A stretch of DNA of 42,091 nucleotides from an uncultured Fusicatenibacter sp. (GCA_902493585.1 CABUPZ010000018.1:1-42091); one strand, 5' to 3'; shown: positions 7,262 through 17,114, numbered from the stretch's first letter. Program-made: numbers and translations. The notes: generated by a model not told the origin, from the letters alone.

Positions 7262-9477
7262 GCAGTTATGCGGATATCATTGTAGATATTACCCATGAAA
7301 AACTGGACCGTACCTTTCAGTACCGGATCCCGGAAGCATTGAAAGACAGGATCCATCCGGGCAGCCAGGTGAAAATCCCCTTTGGAAACGGGAACCGCCT
7401 GGTGACCGGATACGTTCTTTCCGTGAGCGGCGAGGCGAAATTTGAGGAAAGCAGGATGAAAGAGATCCGGGAACTTTCCGAGGACGCGGTGACGGTGGAA
7501 GCACGGCTGATCACGCTGGCGGCGTGGATGAAACATACCTACGGTTCTACGATGATCCAGGCGCTGAAGACCGTCCTTCCCGTAAAGAGTAAGTCAAAGG
7601 TAAGGGAAAAGCGCCGGATCGTGCTGATGCAGACGCCGGACGCTGCCAGAGAAACGCTGGAAGAATTCCGGAGAAAAAAATATAAAGCAAAGGCACGCCT
7701 TGTGGAACGGCTGCTGGAGGAACAGTTCCTGGATTATACCGAGGCGGTAAAGGAGCTGAAAGTGACCGCCGCCACAGTGAAAAGCCTGGAGGAACAGGGC
7801 GTCATAAAGGTGACGCAAAGTACCAAAAGCCAGTCTCCTGATTCCGGGAAAAAAGAGGCCGGCATCCGATTCCGGCTCAGCGATTCTCAGGAGCAGGCGG
7901 CGGAAGGCATTTTCCGGGAATGGAAGGAAAAAGACCGGCCATGCCTGCTGCAGGGGGTGACGGGCAGCGGAAAGACCATGGTCTATATGAAGCTGATCGA
8001 AAAGGTCCTGCAGGAAGGACGCCAGGCGATCGTCCTGATTCCGGAGATTGCGCTGACGTATCAGAATGTGGAAAGGTTCCGCGGATATTTCGGGGATCGG
8101 ATTGCGGTTCTCAACTCGAAAATGACGCCGGCGCAGCGCTATGAACAGATGGAACGGGCGTCCGGCGGCCAGGTGAGCATCATGCTGGGCCCCCGTTCCG
8201 CATTGTTTACCCCGTTTCCCAATCTGGGGCTGATCATTATCGATGAAGAACACGAAAGTTCCTATAAAAGTGAGGTGACGCCCCGCTATCATGCAAGGGA
8301 GACGGCCATCGAACGGGCACGCCTGGAGCAGGCGCATGTGGTGCTCGGCTCCGCGACCCCTTCGGTGGATGCTTATTATCGATGCAGAACCGGAGCATTT
8401 GCTCTGTTTGTCCTGGATGGCAGATATGGAAGTTCCCGGCTTCCGGATGTATGTATCGTGGATATGCGGGAAGAATTGAAAAAAGGAAACCGTTCGATCC
8501 TGAGCGATGCGCTGACCGAACGGATGAGCAGATGTCTGGAGCGGAAAGAACAGGCGATGCTGTTTTTGAACCGGAGAGGCTATGCGGGATTTATTTCCTG
8601 CCGCTCCTGCGGTTATGTGGCAAAATGTCCCCACTGTGATGTTTCGCTGACGGAACATAACGACGGGACGCTGGTATGCCACTACTGTGGCTACCGGGTC
8701 CGGCAGCAGAACCGGTGTCCTTCCTGCGGCTCTCCCTATATCGGAGGATTTCGGGCGGGAACCCAGCAGATCGAACAGATCGTGCGAAAGATGTTTCCCG
8801 GGGTGCGGACTCTGCGGATGGATGCAGATACGACCAGGAACCGGGAAAGCTATGGAAAGATCCTTTCTGCTTTTGCGGACCGGGAAGCGGATGTGCTGAT
8901 CGGTACGCAGATGATTGTCAAGGGGCATGATTTTCCTGACGTTACGCTGGTAGGAGTGCTGGCGGCGGATCTTTCCCTCAACGCGGCGGATTACCGTGCG
9001 GGGGAACGGACGTTTCAGATCCTCACGCAGGCGGTGGGCAGAGCGGGAAGAAAAGAAAAAAAAGGAACTGCAGTGATCCAGACGTATCAGCCGGAGCATT
9101 ACAGCATCCGGGCGGCGGCGGTGCAGGACTATCCGGCATTCTTCGATGAGGAGATCGGCTACCGGGAACTGATGGATTATCCTCCGGTGTACCACATGAT
9201 GGCGATCCACGCTTCCTGTCAGGAAGAAGAGCGGCTGGAACAGGCGATGGAATATATCCGCAGATTTCTGCTGCGGTTCCACGTGGAGCCACGTGTCCAG
9301 CTCATCGGTCCGGCAAGGGAGAGTGTCGCAAAGATCAGTGACCTGTACCGGTTTGTCCTGTATGTGAAGGCATCCAGCCCGGAGGTACTGTTTTCCCTTC
9401 GGGAACGGCTGGAGCGGTATATTGAGATCAACAGCGGTTTTTCCAACATCTATATACAGTTTGATTTTAACGCATAG
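7258..9477 (+). CDS. priA: Primosomal replication restart helicase
   Basis: This 739-residue protein has the full PriA layout. It has an N-terminal 3'-DNA-binding domain (YRIPEALKDRIHPGSQVKIPFG), a helicase core with Walker A GVTGSGKT near residue 236 and the Walker B box IIIDEEHESSYK, and a zinc-binding module between the helicase lobes. The zinc module reads CRSCGYVAKCPHCD, then CHYCGYRVRQQNRCPSCG, giving four CxxC pairs. A C-terminal domain with QAVGRAGR follows. PriA recognises stalled forks and D-loops and reloads the replisome. ATG 7258 overlaps the murE stop by four bases, so translation is probably coupled. Confidence 0.95.
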   Translation: MSSYADIIVDITHEKLDRTFQYRIPEALKDRIHPGSQVKIPFGNGNRLVTGYVLSVSGEAKFEESRMKEIRELSEDAVTVEARLITLAAWMKHTYGSTMIQALKTVLPVKSKSKVREKRRIVLMQTPDAARETLEEFRRKKYKAKARLVERLLEEQFLDYTEAVKELKVTAATVKSLEEQGVIKVTQSTKSQSPDSGKKEAGIRFRLSDSQEQAAEGIFREWKEKDRPCLLQGVTGSGKTMVYMKLIEKVLQEGRQAIVLIPEIALTYQNVERFRGYFGDRIAVLNSKMTPAQRYEQMERASGGQVSIMLGPRSALFTPFPNLGLIIIDEEHESSYKSEVTPRYHARETAIERARLEQAHVVLGSATPSVDAYYRCRTGAFALFVLDGRYGSSRLPDVCIVDMREELKKGNRSILSDALTERMSRCLERKEQAMLFLNRRGYAGFISCRSCGYVAKCPHCDVSLTEHNDGTLVCHYCGYRVRQQNRCPSCGSPYIGGFRAGTQQIEQIVRKMFPGVRTLRMDADTTRNRESYGKILSAFADREADVLIGTQMIVKGHDFPDVTLVGVLAADLSLNAADYRAGERTFQILTQAVGRAGRKEKKGTAVIQTYQPEHYSIRAAAVQDYPAFFDEEIGYRELMDYPPVYHMMAIHASCQEEERLEQAMEYIRRFLLRFHVEPRVQLIGPARESVAKISDLYRFVLYVKASSPEVLFSLRERLERYIEINSGFSNIYIQFDFNA

Positions 9478-9515
9478 ATATTTTCAATACATATCAGAAA
9501 AAGGAGAGAAGAACA

Positions 9516-9998
9516 ATGGCAATCAGAACAATTCGAATTGTGGGTGACAAGGTCCTTACAAAAGTCTGCAGACCGGTGGAGGAGATGACGCCGAGGATCC
9601 AGCAGCTGATCGACGATATGGTGGATACCATGTATGACGCATGCGGCGTAGGGCTTGCCGCTCCGCAGGTGGGAGTGCTGAAAAGGATCGTCGTGATCGA
9701 CACCGACGGAACACTGCATATCCTGATCAATCCGGAGATTATTGAGACTTCCGGAGAACAGACCGGAGGCGAAGGATGCCTGAGCCTGCCGGGAAAATCC
9801 GGCATGGTGACACGTCCCAATTATGTGAAAGTCCGTGCACTGGACCGGGAGATGAAACCGTTTGAACTGGAGGGAACCGAGCTGCTGGCGCGGGCGATCT
9901 GCCACGAATGCGATCACCTGGACGGCCATATGTACACCGAAAGGGTGGAGGGCGAACTCTGGGACAATGAATATGATGACGAGGAAGAGGAAGAATAA
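9516..9998 (+). CDS. def: Peptide deformylase
   Basis: At 160 residues it has the three deformylase motifs: GVGLAAPQVG (motif 1, near residue 45), EGCLSLPG (motif 2, near 87, with the metal-ligand Cys) and HECDHLDG (motif 3, near 130, HExxH). The enzyme uses Fe2+ to remove the formyl group from new proteins. The C-terminal tail is strongly acidic (DDEEEEE). The RBS AAAGGAGAG lies before ATG 9516. The stop is one base from the fmt start, so the enzyme that removes formyl groups is coupled to the one that makes formyl-Met-tRNA. Confidence 0.96.
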   Translation: MAIRTIRIVGDKVLTKVCRPVEEMTPRIQQLIDDMVDTMYDACGVGLAAPQVGVLKRIVVIDTDGTLHILINPEIIETSGEQTGGEGCLSLPGKSGMVTRPNYVKVRALDREMKPFELEGTELLARAICHECDHLDGHMYTERVEGELWDNEYDDEEEEE

Positions 9999-9999
9999 T

Positions 10000-10968
10000 A
10001 TGAGGACAGTATTTATGGGGACGCCGGATTTCGCGGTGGGCACGCTGGAAGCGATCGCTGCGGCGGGACACCAGATCGCAGGCGTTGTGACACAGCCTGA
10101 CAAGCAGAAAGGACGCGGAAAGCAGGTACAGCCCACGCCGGTCAAGGAAGCGGCTCTGCGCCTCGGCCTTCCGGTGTATCAGCCGGTGAAAGTCAGAGAT
10201 CCGGAGTTTGTCAAAGTATTGGAAGAACTTCAGCCGGAAGTGATCGTTGTGGCTGCCTTTGGACAGATCATCCCGCAGGCGATCCTGGATCTGCCGAAAT
10301 ACGGATGTGTGAATGTTCACGCTTCTCTGCTTCCTGCTTACCGCGGCGCTGCCCCGATCCAGTGGGCAGTGATCAATGGTGAGGAGGAGTCCGGTGTGAC
10401 GATCATGCAGATGGACGCCGGTCTGGATACCGGAGATATGCTGGCCAAGGTCGTTGTTCCGCTGGAGCAGGAGGAAACGGGCGGAAGCCTGTTTGACAAA
10501 CTGAGCCAGGCAGGGGCAAAGCTTCTGGTGGAGACACTGGAAAAGCTGGAAGAAGGGACGGTGGTTCCGGAAAAACAGCCGGAGGAGAGCACCACGGAAT
10601 ACGCCCGGATGATCAGGAAGGAAGACGGAAAGATTGACTGGAGCCGGAATGCGGCTGAGATCGAGCGTCTGATCCGCGGAATGAATCCCTGGCCCAGCGC
10701 TTATACGAAACTGAATGGAAAAACCGTGAAGATCTGGAAAGCACGTGTGATGGCGCTGATCGGCGGCAATCTGTTTGCGGCGCTGCCGGGGCAGGACCCG
10801 AAAAAGCATGCCGGAGAGATCTGGGCAGCGGATGAGTCCGGCATCCATGTACGGACCGGGGACGGTATCCTGGTCATCGAGGAACTGCAGATGGAAGGAA
10901 AGAAACGGATGGCAGTGCAGGATTTCCTGCGGGGCCACAAGATCGAGGCAGGTTCCCGGTTTGAATAA
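10000..10968 (+). CDS. fmt: Methionyl-tRNA formyltransferase
   Basis: The protein starts MRTVFMGTPDFAVGTLEAIA at ATG 10000, with a purine-rich GAGGAAGAGGAAG site inside the end of def. I chose this over longer in-frame starts inside def because MRTVFMGTPDFA is the conserved N-terminus. The 322-residue length is normal. The 10-formyltetrahydrofolate site is seen as NVHASLLPAYRGAAPIQWA near residue 105, with the catalytic Asn, His and Asp (GLDTGDM) nearby. A C-terminal OB-fold tRNA-binding domain follows (MNPWPSAYTKL onward). It formylates initiator Met-tRNA. Confidence 0.96.
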   Translation: MRTVFMGTPDFAVGTLEAIAAAGHQIAGVVTQPDKQKGRGKQVQPTPVKEAALRLGLPVYQPVKVRDPEFVKVLEELQPEVIVVAAFGQIIPQAILDLPKYGCVNVHASLLPAYRGAAPIQWAVINGEEESGVTIMQMDAGLDTGDMLAKVVVPLEQEETGGSLFDKLSQAGAKLLVETLEKLEEGTVVPEKQPEESTTEYARMIRKEDGKIDWSRNAAEIERLIRGMNPWPSAYTKLNGKTVKIWKARVMALIGGNLFAALPGQDPKKHAGEIWAADESGIHVRTGDGILVIEELQMEGKKRMAVQDFLRGHKIEAGSRFE

Positions 10969-11007
10969 AAATTGCTTTTGAGTTTGGAAAGGAGTAGTTG
11001 ATAGTTT

Positions 11008-11703
11008 ATGCCATTTATCTATTGGGACCCGACTTATGTGCTGGTGGTTCTGGCGGCTTTGATTTCCATCGCCGTTTCAGCTTCCATGAACGCAACGTTT
11101 CGGAAGTATCAGAGTGTGCGGTCACTCAGCGGGCTGACCGGGGAGCAGGCGGCGCTGAGGATTCTGCAGGCTGCGGGAATTTATGATGTGAGTATCCGCC
11201 ATGTGTCCGGGAATTTGACGGACCATTATGACCCGCGGTCCAAAACGGTGAATCTGTCGGATGCGGTGTACGGACGGTCTTCTCTGGCAGCTGTGGGCGT
11301 TGCAGCTCATGAGTGCGGCCATGCGATCCAGGATGCCAGGGGGTATGTGCCTTTGAAGGTCAGAGGCGCGATCGTACCGGTGGCCAATTTCGGTTCGCAG
11401 ATGTTCTGGCCATTGTTTATCATGGGGCTGATCTTCAGTATGGAGTCGCTGGTGAACATCGGAATCCTGCTGTTTCTGTTTGCACTGATCTTCCAGGTTG
11501 TGACACTTCCGGTGGAGTTCAATGCTTCGGCGCGGGCGATCCGGATGCTGGAATCTACAGGAATCCTTGGAACGTCTGAGGTTCCGGGTGCGAAAAAGGT
11601 ACTGCGGGCGGCAGCCATGACTTACGTGGCGGCGGTGGTCGGTTCCCTGCTCCAGCTGCTGCGGCTTTTGATATTGTCCGGGAGGATAAGAAACGATGAC
11701 TGA
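11008..11703 (+). CDS. yugP: Membrane zinc metallopeptidase, YugP family
   Basis: At 231 residues it has an N-terminal membrane segment (YVLVVLAALISIAVSA), the zinc protease motif AAHECGHAIQ (HExxH near residue 96) and two further hydrophobic segments (about 133-165 and 205-225). This matches the Zn_peptidase_2 (YugP) family of Firmicutes, whose substrates are unknown. The RBS AAAGGAG lies 12 bases before ATG 11008. Its end overlaps rsmB by eight bases. It keeps the usual place between fmt and rsmB. Confidence 0.92.
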   Translation: MPFIYWDPTYVLVVLAALISIAVSASMNATFRKYQSVRSLSGLTGEQAALRILQAAGIYDVSIRHVSGNLTDHYDPRSKTVNLSDAVYGRSSLAAVGVAAHECGHAIQDARGYVPLKVRGAIVPVANFGSQMFWPLFIMGLIFSMESLVNIGILLFLFALIFQVVTLPVEFNASARAIRMLESTGILGTSEVPGAKKVLRAAAMTYVAAVVGSLLQLLRLLILSGRIRNDD

Positions 11704-13063
11704 TACGGTAAATACAAGAGAACTGGCATTGAATATTCTGCTTCAGATCGAGAAGGAGAAAGCGCCAAGCCATGTGGCAATCCGCCAGATGCTGGAAAAG
11801 TACCAGTTTCTCCCGAAGCAGGACCGGGCGTTTATTACCCGGCTCTGTGAGGGATCGGTGGAATATCAGATCCAGAATGATTATGTGATCAATCAGTATT
11901 CCAAAGTAAAAATTCATAAATGCAAACCGGTGATCCGGACGATTCTTCGGATGTCTGTCTACCAGATCCGGTTTATGGACAGTATCCCGGATTCGGCGGT
12001 GGTCAATGAGGCGGTGAAGCTGGCGGCAAAGAAAGGATTTTTTGCTCTGAAAGGTTTTGTCAACGGTGTGCTGCGCAGCATCGTCCGGGAAAAAGATCAG
12101 CTGACGTTCCCTGACCGGGAGAAGGATGTGACAGAATATCTGTCGGTGCGGTATTCGATGCCGGAATTCCTCGTGGAGGAATTTCTGGAGCAGTATCCGG
12201 AGGATGTGACGGAAAAGATGCTGGATGCCTTTTTGCAGGAGCATCCCACGACAATCCGCATCAACCGCTTCCGGAATACGGTGGAAGAAACTCTGAAAAG
12301 CCTGGAAAAACAGGGGGTTTCCGTGGAAAAGGCGCCTTATGTGGAAGAGGCATGGTATATCCGCGGGTATGACCATCTGAGTATGCTGGCGGCATTTCAG
12401 CAGGGACGGTTCCAGGTGCAGGATGTCAGTTCCATGCTGGCGGCATGTGTGGCGGATCCCCATCCGGGAGACACGGTGCTGGATCTGTGTGCCGCGCCGG
12501 GAGGAAAAAGCCTCCATATGGCAGACCGGATGCTGGGATGCGGCTATGTCCAGGCACAGGATCTGACGCCTTACAAGGTGGAGCTGATCCAGGAAAACAT
12601 CGAGCGTTCCGGCCTGAACAATGTGATGGCCGTGCAGCAGGACGCCACGGTCCTGGATGAAAGCTGGGAAGAAAAGGCGGATGTGGTGCTGGCGGACGTT
12701 CCCTGTTCCGGCTATGGCGTAATCGGACGCAAAGCGGACATCAAGTACCATGCGTCAAAAGCAAAGGAAAACGAACTGATCCATCTTCAGAGAACGATCC
12801 TGGAAAATGCCGCGTCCTATGTGAAAGAAGGCGGCACGTTGGTATTCAGTACCTGCACGGTGAATAAGAGAGAGAACGAAGAAAATTTCCGCTGGTTTCT
12901 GGAAGAATTCCCGTTTGAGCCGGTAAGCCTGAATGACTGCCTGCCGGAAGAACTCCACAGCGAGGAGACGGAACAGGGATATCTTCAGCTGATACCGGGC
13001 GTACATAACTGTGACGGGTTCTTCCTTTCAAAGTTCCGGAAAAAGGAGGAGAAGGAAGGATGA
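11696..13063 (+). CDS. rsmB: 16S rRNA (cytosine-967-C5)-methyltransferase
   Basis: At 455 residues, it has an N-terminal NusB-like RNA-binding domain (residues about 1-140), then an SAM-dependent m5C methyltransferase domain. Motifs are DLCAAPGGKS near residue 263 (SAM binding), DVPCSGYGV near 336, and FSTCTVNKRENE near 388 with the catalytic Cys. The family methylates C967 of 16S rRNA. The start overlaps yugP and the stop overlaps rlmN (ATGA), so it is translated as part of the operon. Confidence 0.95.
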   Translation: MTDTVNTRELALNILLQIEKEKAPSHVAIRQMLEKYQFLPKQDRAFITRLCEGSVEYQIQNDYVINQYSKVKIHKCKPVIRTILRMSVYQIRFMDSIPDSAVVNEAVKLAAKKGFFALKGFVNGVLRSIVREKDQLTFPDREKDVTEYLSVRYSMPEFLVEEFLEQYPEDVTEKMLDAFLQEHPTTIRINRFRNTVEETLKSLEKQGVSVEKAPYVEEAWYIRGYDHLSMLAAFQQGRFQVQDVSSMLAACVADPHPGDTVLDLCAAPGGKSLHMADRMLGCGYVQAQDLTPYKVELIQENIERSGLNNVMAVQQDATVLDESWEEKADVVLADVPCSGYGVIGRKADIKYHASKAKENELIHLQRTILENAASYVKEGGTLVFSTCTVNKRENEENFRWFLEEFPFEPVSLNDCLPEELHSEETEQGYLQLIPGVHNCDGFFLSKFRKKEEKEG

Positions 13064-14136
13064 AGGACATCAAATCCATGAATCTCGATGAACTGAAGGA
13101 ACTGTGCATTCAGATGGGGGAAAAGCCGTTTCATGCCAAACAGCTCTATGGCTGGATCCATCAGAAGCTGGCTCCCTCCTATCAGGAGATGACGACCCTG
13201 TCCAAGGGATTCCGGCAGAAGCTGGAGGAAGCGTACCCTTACCGGCCGCTGGAAATTGTGGAGGTGCAGACTTCCAGACTGGACGGAACGCAGAAATATC
13301 TGTTTGAGCTTGCGGACGGGAATGTGATCGAGAGTGTCCTGATGCGGTATCATCATGGAAATTCCGTATGCATTTCTTCCCAGGTGGGCTGCCGGATGGG
13401 CTGCCGGTTCTGCGCGTCGACCATCGGCGGTCTGGTGCGGTCTCTGACGGCGGGCGAGATGCTGGATCAGATCTATCAGATCTCCAGACACACCGGGGAG
13501 CGGGTGTCCAATGTGGTTGTGATGGGAACCGGCGAACCGCTGGATAATTATGAGAACCTGGTGCGGTTTATCCGTCTCCTTTCCAGCCCGGAAGGGCTGA
13601 ACATCAGCCAGAGAAACATCACCGTTTCCACCTGCGGCATTGTGCCGAATATGCATCGGCTGGCCAAGGAGCATCTGCAGATTACACTGGCGCTTTCCCT
13701 CCACGCGCCCAACGATGAAAAGCGAAAAGCGCTGATGCCGATTGCTTATAAATATACGATGGACGAGGTGCTGGACGCCTGCCGTTATTATTTTCAGGAG
13801 ACGGGGCGCAGGCTGACGTTTGAGTACTCCCTGGTGGGCGGAGAGAATGATTCCCAGGAGGATGCGAACCAGCTGGCAGGCAGGATCCGTGGTCTCAACT
13901 GCCATATCAATCTGATCCCGGTGAACCCCATCAAGGAGCGGAACTACGTTCGTTCCGGGAAAAAAGTCATAGAGAATTTCAAAAATAAACTTGAAAAATA
14001 CGGAATTAATGTTACTATTAGAAGGGAAATGGGCGCGGATATTGACGGTGCCTGTGGACAGTTACGAAAAAGTTATATCGATAAGACAGACAGGGAAATG
14101 TCCGGGACATTCCCTTTACAGGAGAGGAAGACATGA
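13060..14136 (+). CDS. rlmN: Dual-specificity 23S rRNA/tRNA (adenine-C2)-methyltransferase
   Basis: At 358 residues, this is a radical SAM enzyme with CRMGCRFC (CxxxCxxC, near residue 111) binding the 4Fe-4S cluster, the conserved VVMGTGEPLDNYENL, and DGACGQLR near the end with the second catalytic Cys. It methylates A2503 of 23S rRNA and A37 of some tRNAs by a Cys-linked methylene mechanism. The start overlaps rsmB and the stop overlaps prpC by four bases each. Confidence 0.96.
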   Translation: MKDIKSMNLDELKELCIQMGEKPFHAKQLYGWIHQKLAPSYQEMTTLSKGFRQKLEEAYPYRPLEIVEVQTSRLDGTQKYLFELADGNVIESVLMRYHHGNSVCISSQVGCRMGCRFCASTIGGLVRSLTAGEMLDQIYQISRHTGERVSNVVVMGTGEPLDNYENLVRFIRLLSSPEGLNISQRNITVSTCGIVPNMHRLAKEHLQITLALSLHAPNDEKRKALMPIAYKYTMDEVLDACRYYFQETGRRLTFEYSLVGGENDSQEDANQLAGRIRGLNCHINLIPVNPIKERNYVRSGKKVIENFKNKLEKYGINVTIRREMGADIDGACGQLRKSYIDKTDREMSGTFPLQERKT

Positions 14137-14876
14137 GGGTATTTTCTGCAACCGATATCGGTCAGAAACGTAAAATGAATCAGGACTTTGTGTTCGTTTC
14201 CAAAGAACCGGTGGGAAACCTTCCCAATCTTTTTATTGTGGCAGACGGTATGGGAGGTCATAACGCCGGGGATTTTGCTTCCCGCTACGGTGTGTCTGTA
14301 CTGGTGGAATCCGTCCGCAGAGACGGAAATTTTAATCCCGTCAAGATCATCCGCCATGGGATCGAGGCGGCCAACAGCCAGATTCTGGAGCAGGCGCAGA
14401 GAGACGAGTCGATGGAAGGCATGGGCACAACCATGGTAGTCGCTACGGTTGTAGGCAGTTATGCTTATGTGGCGAATGTCGGAGACAGCCGGCTTTATCT
14501 TGCCGCGGACGGTACCTTTTCCCAGGTGACGCAGGATCATTCTCTGATCATGGAAATGGTGCGTCTCGGGGAACTGACCATGGAGCAGGCAAAAAACCAT
14601 CCGGATAAAAATATTATCACCAGGGCTGTGGGCACTGCCGAGACCGTGAAAGTGGATTTTTTTGATATCCGGCTGGAACCGGGCAATCAGCTTCTGATGT
14701 GTTCGGACGGGCTGTCAAATATGGTTTCGGACGAAGAAATCTTCGAGATCATCGAAGAGGACGATGGAAAGGATAAGGCGCAGGAGCTGATCGATAAAGC
14801 GAATGCAAATGGCGGCAAAGACAATATTGCAGTCATTGTCGTTGAACCATTTACAAACGAGGTGAAAGAATGTTAA
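14133..14876 (+). CDS. prpC: PP2C-family serine/threonine phosphatase (PrpC/Stp)
   Basis: At 247 residues it shows the PP2C motifs in order: TDIGQKRKMNQD near the N-terminus, ADGMGGHNAGD near residue 37, GDSRLYL near 116, DGLSNMVSD near 191, and GGKDNIAVIV with the metal-binding Asp near 230. Mn2+ or Mg2+ dependent phosphatases of this type reverse phosphorylation by the PASTA kinase next door. It overlaps both rlmN (ATGA) and prkC (seven bases), which is the standard paired arrangement in Firmicutes. Confidence 0.95.
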   Translation: MRVFSATDIGQKRKMNQDFVFVSKEPVGNLPNLFIVADGMGGHNAGDFASRYGVSVLVESVRRDGNFNPVKIIRHGIEAANSQILEQAQRDESMEGMGTTMVVATVVGSYAYVANVGDSRLYLAADGTFSQVTQDHSLIMEMVRLGELTMEQAKNHPDKNIITRAVGTAETVKVDFFDIRLEPGNQLLMCSDGLSNMVSDEEIFEIIEEDDGKDKAQELIDKANANGGKDNIAVIVVEPFTNEVKEC

Positions 14877-17107
14877 AAGAGGGAGTTATTTTAGGCGAGA
14901 GATATGAGATTATAAGCAGAATCGGTTCCGGCGGAATGGCAGATGTTTATAAAGCCATGGATCATAAGCTGAACCGTATGGTTGCGGTCAAGGTGATGAA
15001 GCCGGAATTCCGTGAGGACAAGACCTTTATCACAAAATTCCGTTCGGAAGCCCAGGCCGCTGCCGGACTGTCCCATCCCAACGTAGTCAATGTGTTTGAC
15101 GTGGGAGACGACCGCGGTGTCTATTATATCGTTATGGAGCTTGTGGAAGGGATCACGCTGAAGGATTATATCAACCGGAAGGGGAAACTGAGCGTCAAGG
15201 AAGCGACCAGTATTGCGATCCAGGTTTCTCTCGGACTTGAGGCGGCGCACAACCGGGGCATCGTTCACCGTGATGTAAAACCGCAGAATATCATTATTTC
15301 CACAGACGGAAAGGTAAAACTTTCCGATTTCGGTATCGCGAAGGCGACCTCTTCCAATACGATCAGTTCCAATGTCATGGGAAGCGTCCACTACAGCTCA
15401 CCGGAGCAGGTGCGCGGAGGCTATTCGGATTATAAGAGTGATATCTATTCTCTGGGTATCACCATCTATGAGATGGTGACCGGGCGTGTTCCGTTTGACG
15501 GGGATACGACCGTTGCCATTGCGATCAAGCATCTGCAGGAGGAGATCGAGGCTCCGTCCAAGTATACGCCGAGCCTGCCGTTCTCCCTGGAGCAGATCAT
15601 CCTGAAATGTACCCAGAAGAGTCCGGACCGCCGGTATAAGAGCATGGGAGAGCTGATCGACGACCTGAAGCATTCTCTGGTAGATCCCAACGGAAATTTC
15701 GTTACCCTGATGCCGCTCAGTTCCCATGCCCAGACAGTCATGGTATCCGAGGATGAACTGGATAAGATCCGTTCCGGCTCCGCAGCGGTGGCTGCGAAGA
15801 AAGCGGCGGATGAACAGACTTCTTCTCCGAGATACAGCAAACTGGAGGACGATGACGACGAGGATGATTACGATTCCTACGAAGATGAGGATGAGTATGA
15901 CGACGATTATGACGATGATGATTATGATGACGATGACGATGATGACGACGACTCCGGAAGCAGGATGGAGAAAGTGATCACCATCGGCGGCTTTGTTGTC
16001 GGCGGAATTATCATCTGTATTCTGATCTATGTCATTGCGCAGGCACTTGGATTTGTCGGAGGCGGAAGAGACACGGCGGACGGCAATTCTGCTTCTACGG
16101 CTGTGACAGCGACGGCGACACCGACGCCGGTGGACAGCAACGCAACAGCCAACACGCAGGAAGAGCAGGTAACAGTGCCGGATCTGCGGGGAAAGACAGA
16201 GGAGGAAGCACGGCAGACAGCCAATGAGATGGGACTTGGTGTGAAATCCGGCGGACCAGAGCCGTCAGATTCCGTGGAGGCAGGAAAGATCTGCCGTCAG
16301 GATCTGCAGCCGGGTTCACAGGTTGCAAAGAACTCGACGATCACTTATTATGTGAGCGCCGGTTCCGGTAAAGTGGAGATTCCGACCGGACTGATCGGAA
16401 AGTCGAGAGACGCCGTACAGGCTTCCCTGAACAGTATTGGTCTGGAAGTAAGCTTCACAGAGGATTTCAGCAGTGATGTGGCTGCGGGCAGTGTGATCAC
16501 GCTGGATCCGGGCGAAGGCTCCACTGTGGATCAGGGATCCACAGTAACCGTTGTAGTCAGCAAAGGTGCGGAAGAGGACGAGGAAGTGTCCATTCCGAAT
16601 GTACAGGGTTACTCCCAGGAGGAAGCTACTTCGATCCTTGAGGACCGTGGCCTGGTAGTAACAACAACGACCGCAACCTCCAATCGCGTCGCGATCGGAG
16701 AAGTCATCGAGCAGAGTCCGCAAGCCGGAACCAACGTAGCGCCGGGAACCACAGTGACTCTGGTCATCAATACAGAGCAGGCTTCTGCGGATCCGACCAC
16801 AGAGCCGGAGGAAGGTGCAGCGAACGTTACCTGGAGCTGCAACAAATCTCTGAATAAACCGGAGAATTATCAGGGCGGAGTGATCCGCCTGGAGGTCATC
16901 CAGACCGTCAACGGGTCGGAACAGTCCGTATGGCAGGATGAAGGAATGACTCTGGACGACAGCCAGTGGCCGTATCCGATCAATATTGAATGGACTGCGC
17001 CGTCTGACGCGTCGGCGGAAGTGTATATCCTGATCTCCGAGATGGATTCCACCGGAAACTATCAGGCGATCTCAAAGAGCAGCACGTTCACTGCCAATCA
17101 GAGCTGA
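14870..17107 (+). CDS. prkC: PASTA-domain Ser/Thr protein kinase with an acidic juxtamembrane run
   Basis: At 745 residues it has a cytoplasmic Hanks kinase domain with glycine loop GSGGMADVY, lysine in VAVKVMK, catalytic HRDVKPQN near residue 137 and DFGIAK near 155. The activation loop is rich in Ser/Thr (KATSSNTISSNVMGSVHYSSPEQ shortened; key sites T/S). A linker follows that contains about 36 almost only Asp/Glu/Tyr residues (15846-15954). Then come one membrane helix (near residues 369-391), three PASTA domains (VPDLRGKT, IPTGLIGKS, IPNVQGYS) and a C-terminal extracellular domain of about 100 residues with an Ig-like look. The family senses peptidoglycan fragments and lipid II outside and signals growth state inside. 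The acidic run is unusual and is treated as a finding. Confidence 0.95.
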   Translation: MLKEGVILGERYEIISRIGSGGMADVYKAMDHKLNRMVAVKVMKPEFREDKTFITKFRSEAQAAAGLSHPNVVNVFDVGDDRGVYYIVMELVEGITLKDYINRKGKLSVKEATSIAIQVSLGLEAAHNRGIVHRDVKPQNIIISTDGKVKLSDFGIAKATSSNTISSNVMGSVHYSSPEQVRGGYSDYKSDIYSLGITIYEMVTGRVPFDGDTTVAIAIKHLQEEIEAPSKYTPSLPFSLEQIILKCTQKSPDRRYKSMGELIDDLKHSLVDPNGNFVTLMPLSSHAQTVMVSEDELDKIRSGSAAVAAKKAADEQTSSPRYSKLEDDDDEDDYDSYEDEDEYDDDYDDDDYDDDDDDDDDSGSRMEKVITIGGFVVGGIIICILIYVIAQALGFVGGGRDTADGNSASTAVTATATPTPVDSNATANTQEEQVTVPDLRGKTEEEARQTANEMGLGVKSGGPEPSDSVEAGKICRQDLQPGSQVAKNSTITYYVSAGSGKVEIPTGLIGKSRDAVQASLNSIGLEVSFTEDFSSDVAAGSVITLDPGEGSTVDQGSTVTVVVSKGAEEDEEVSIPNVQGYSQEEATSILEDRGLVVTTTTATSNRVAIGEVIEQSPQAGTNVAPGTTVTLVINTEQASADPTTEPEEGAANVTWSCNKSLNKPENYQGGVIRLEVIQTVNGSEQSVWQDEGMTLDDSQWPYPINIEWTAPSDASAEVYILISEMDSTGNYQAISKSSTFTANQS

Positions 17108-17114
17108 GGGTTCA

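Noticed and set aside
7594..9282. A 562-codon open frame on the - strand
   Set aside because: It is the antisense shadow of priA; the + strand has all PriA motifs.
9862..9999. A longer start for Fmt inside def
   Set aside because: The conserved N-terminus MRTVFMGTPDF starts at 10000 and upstream codons are def in another frame.
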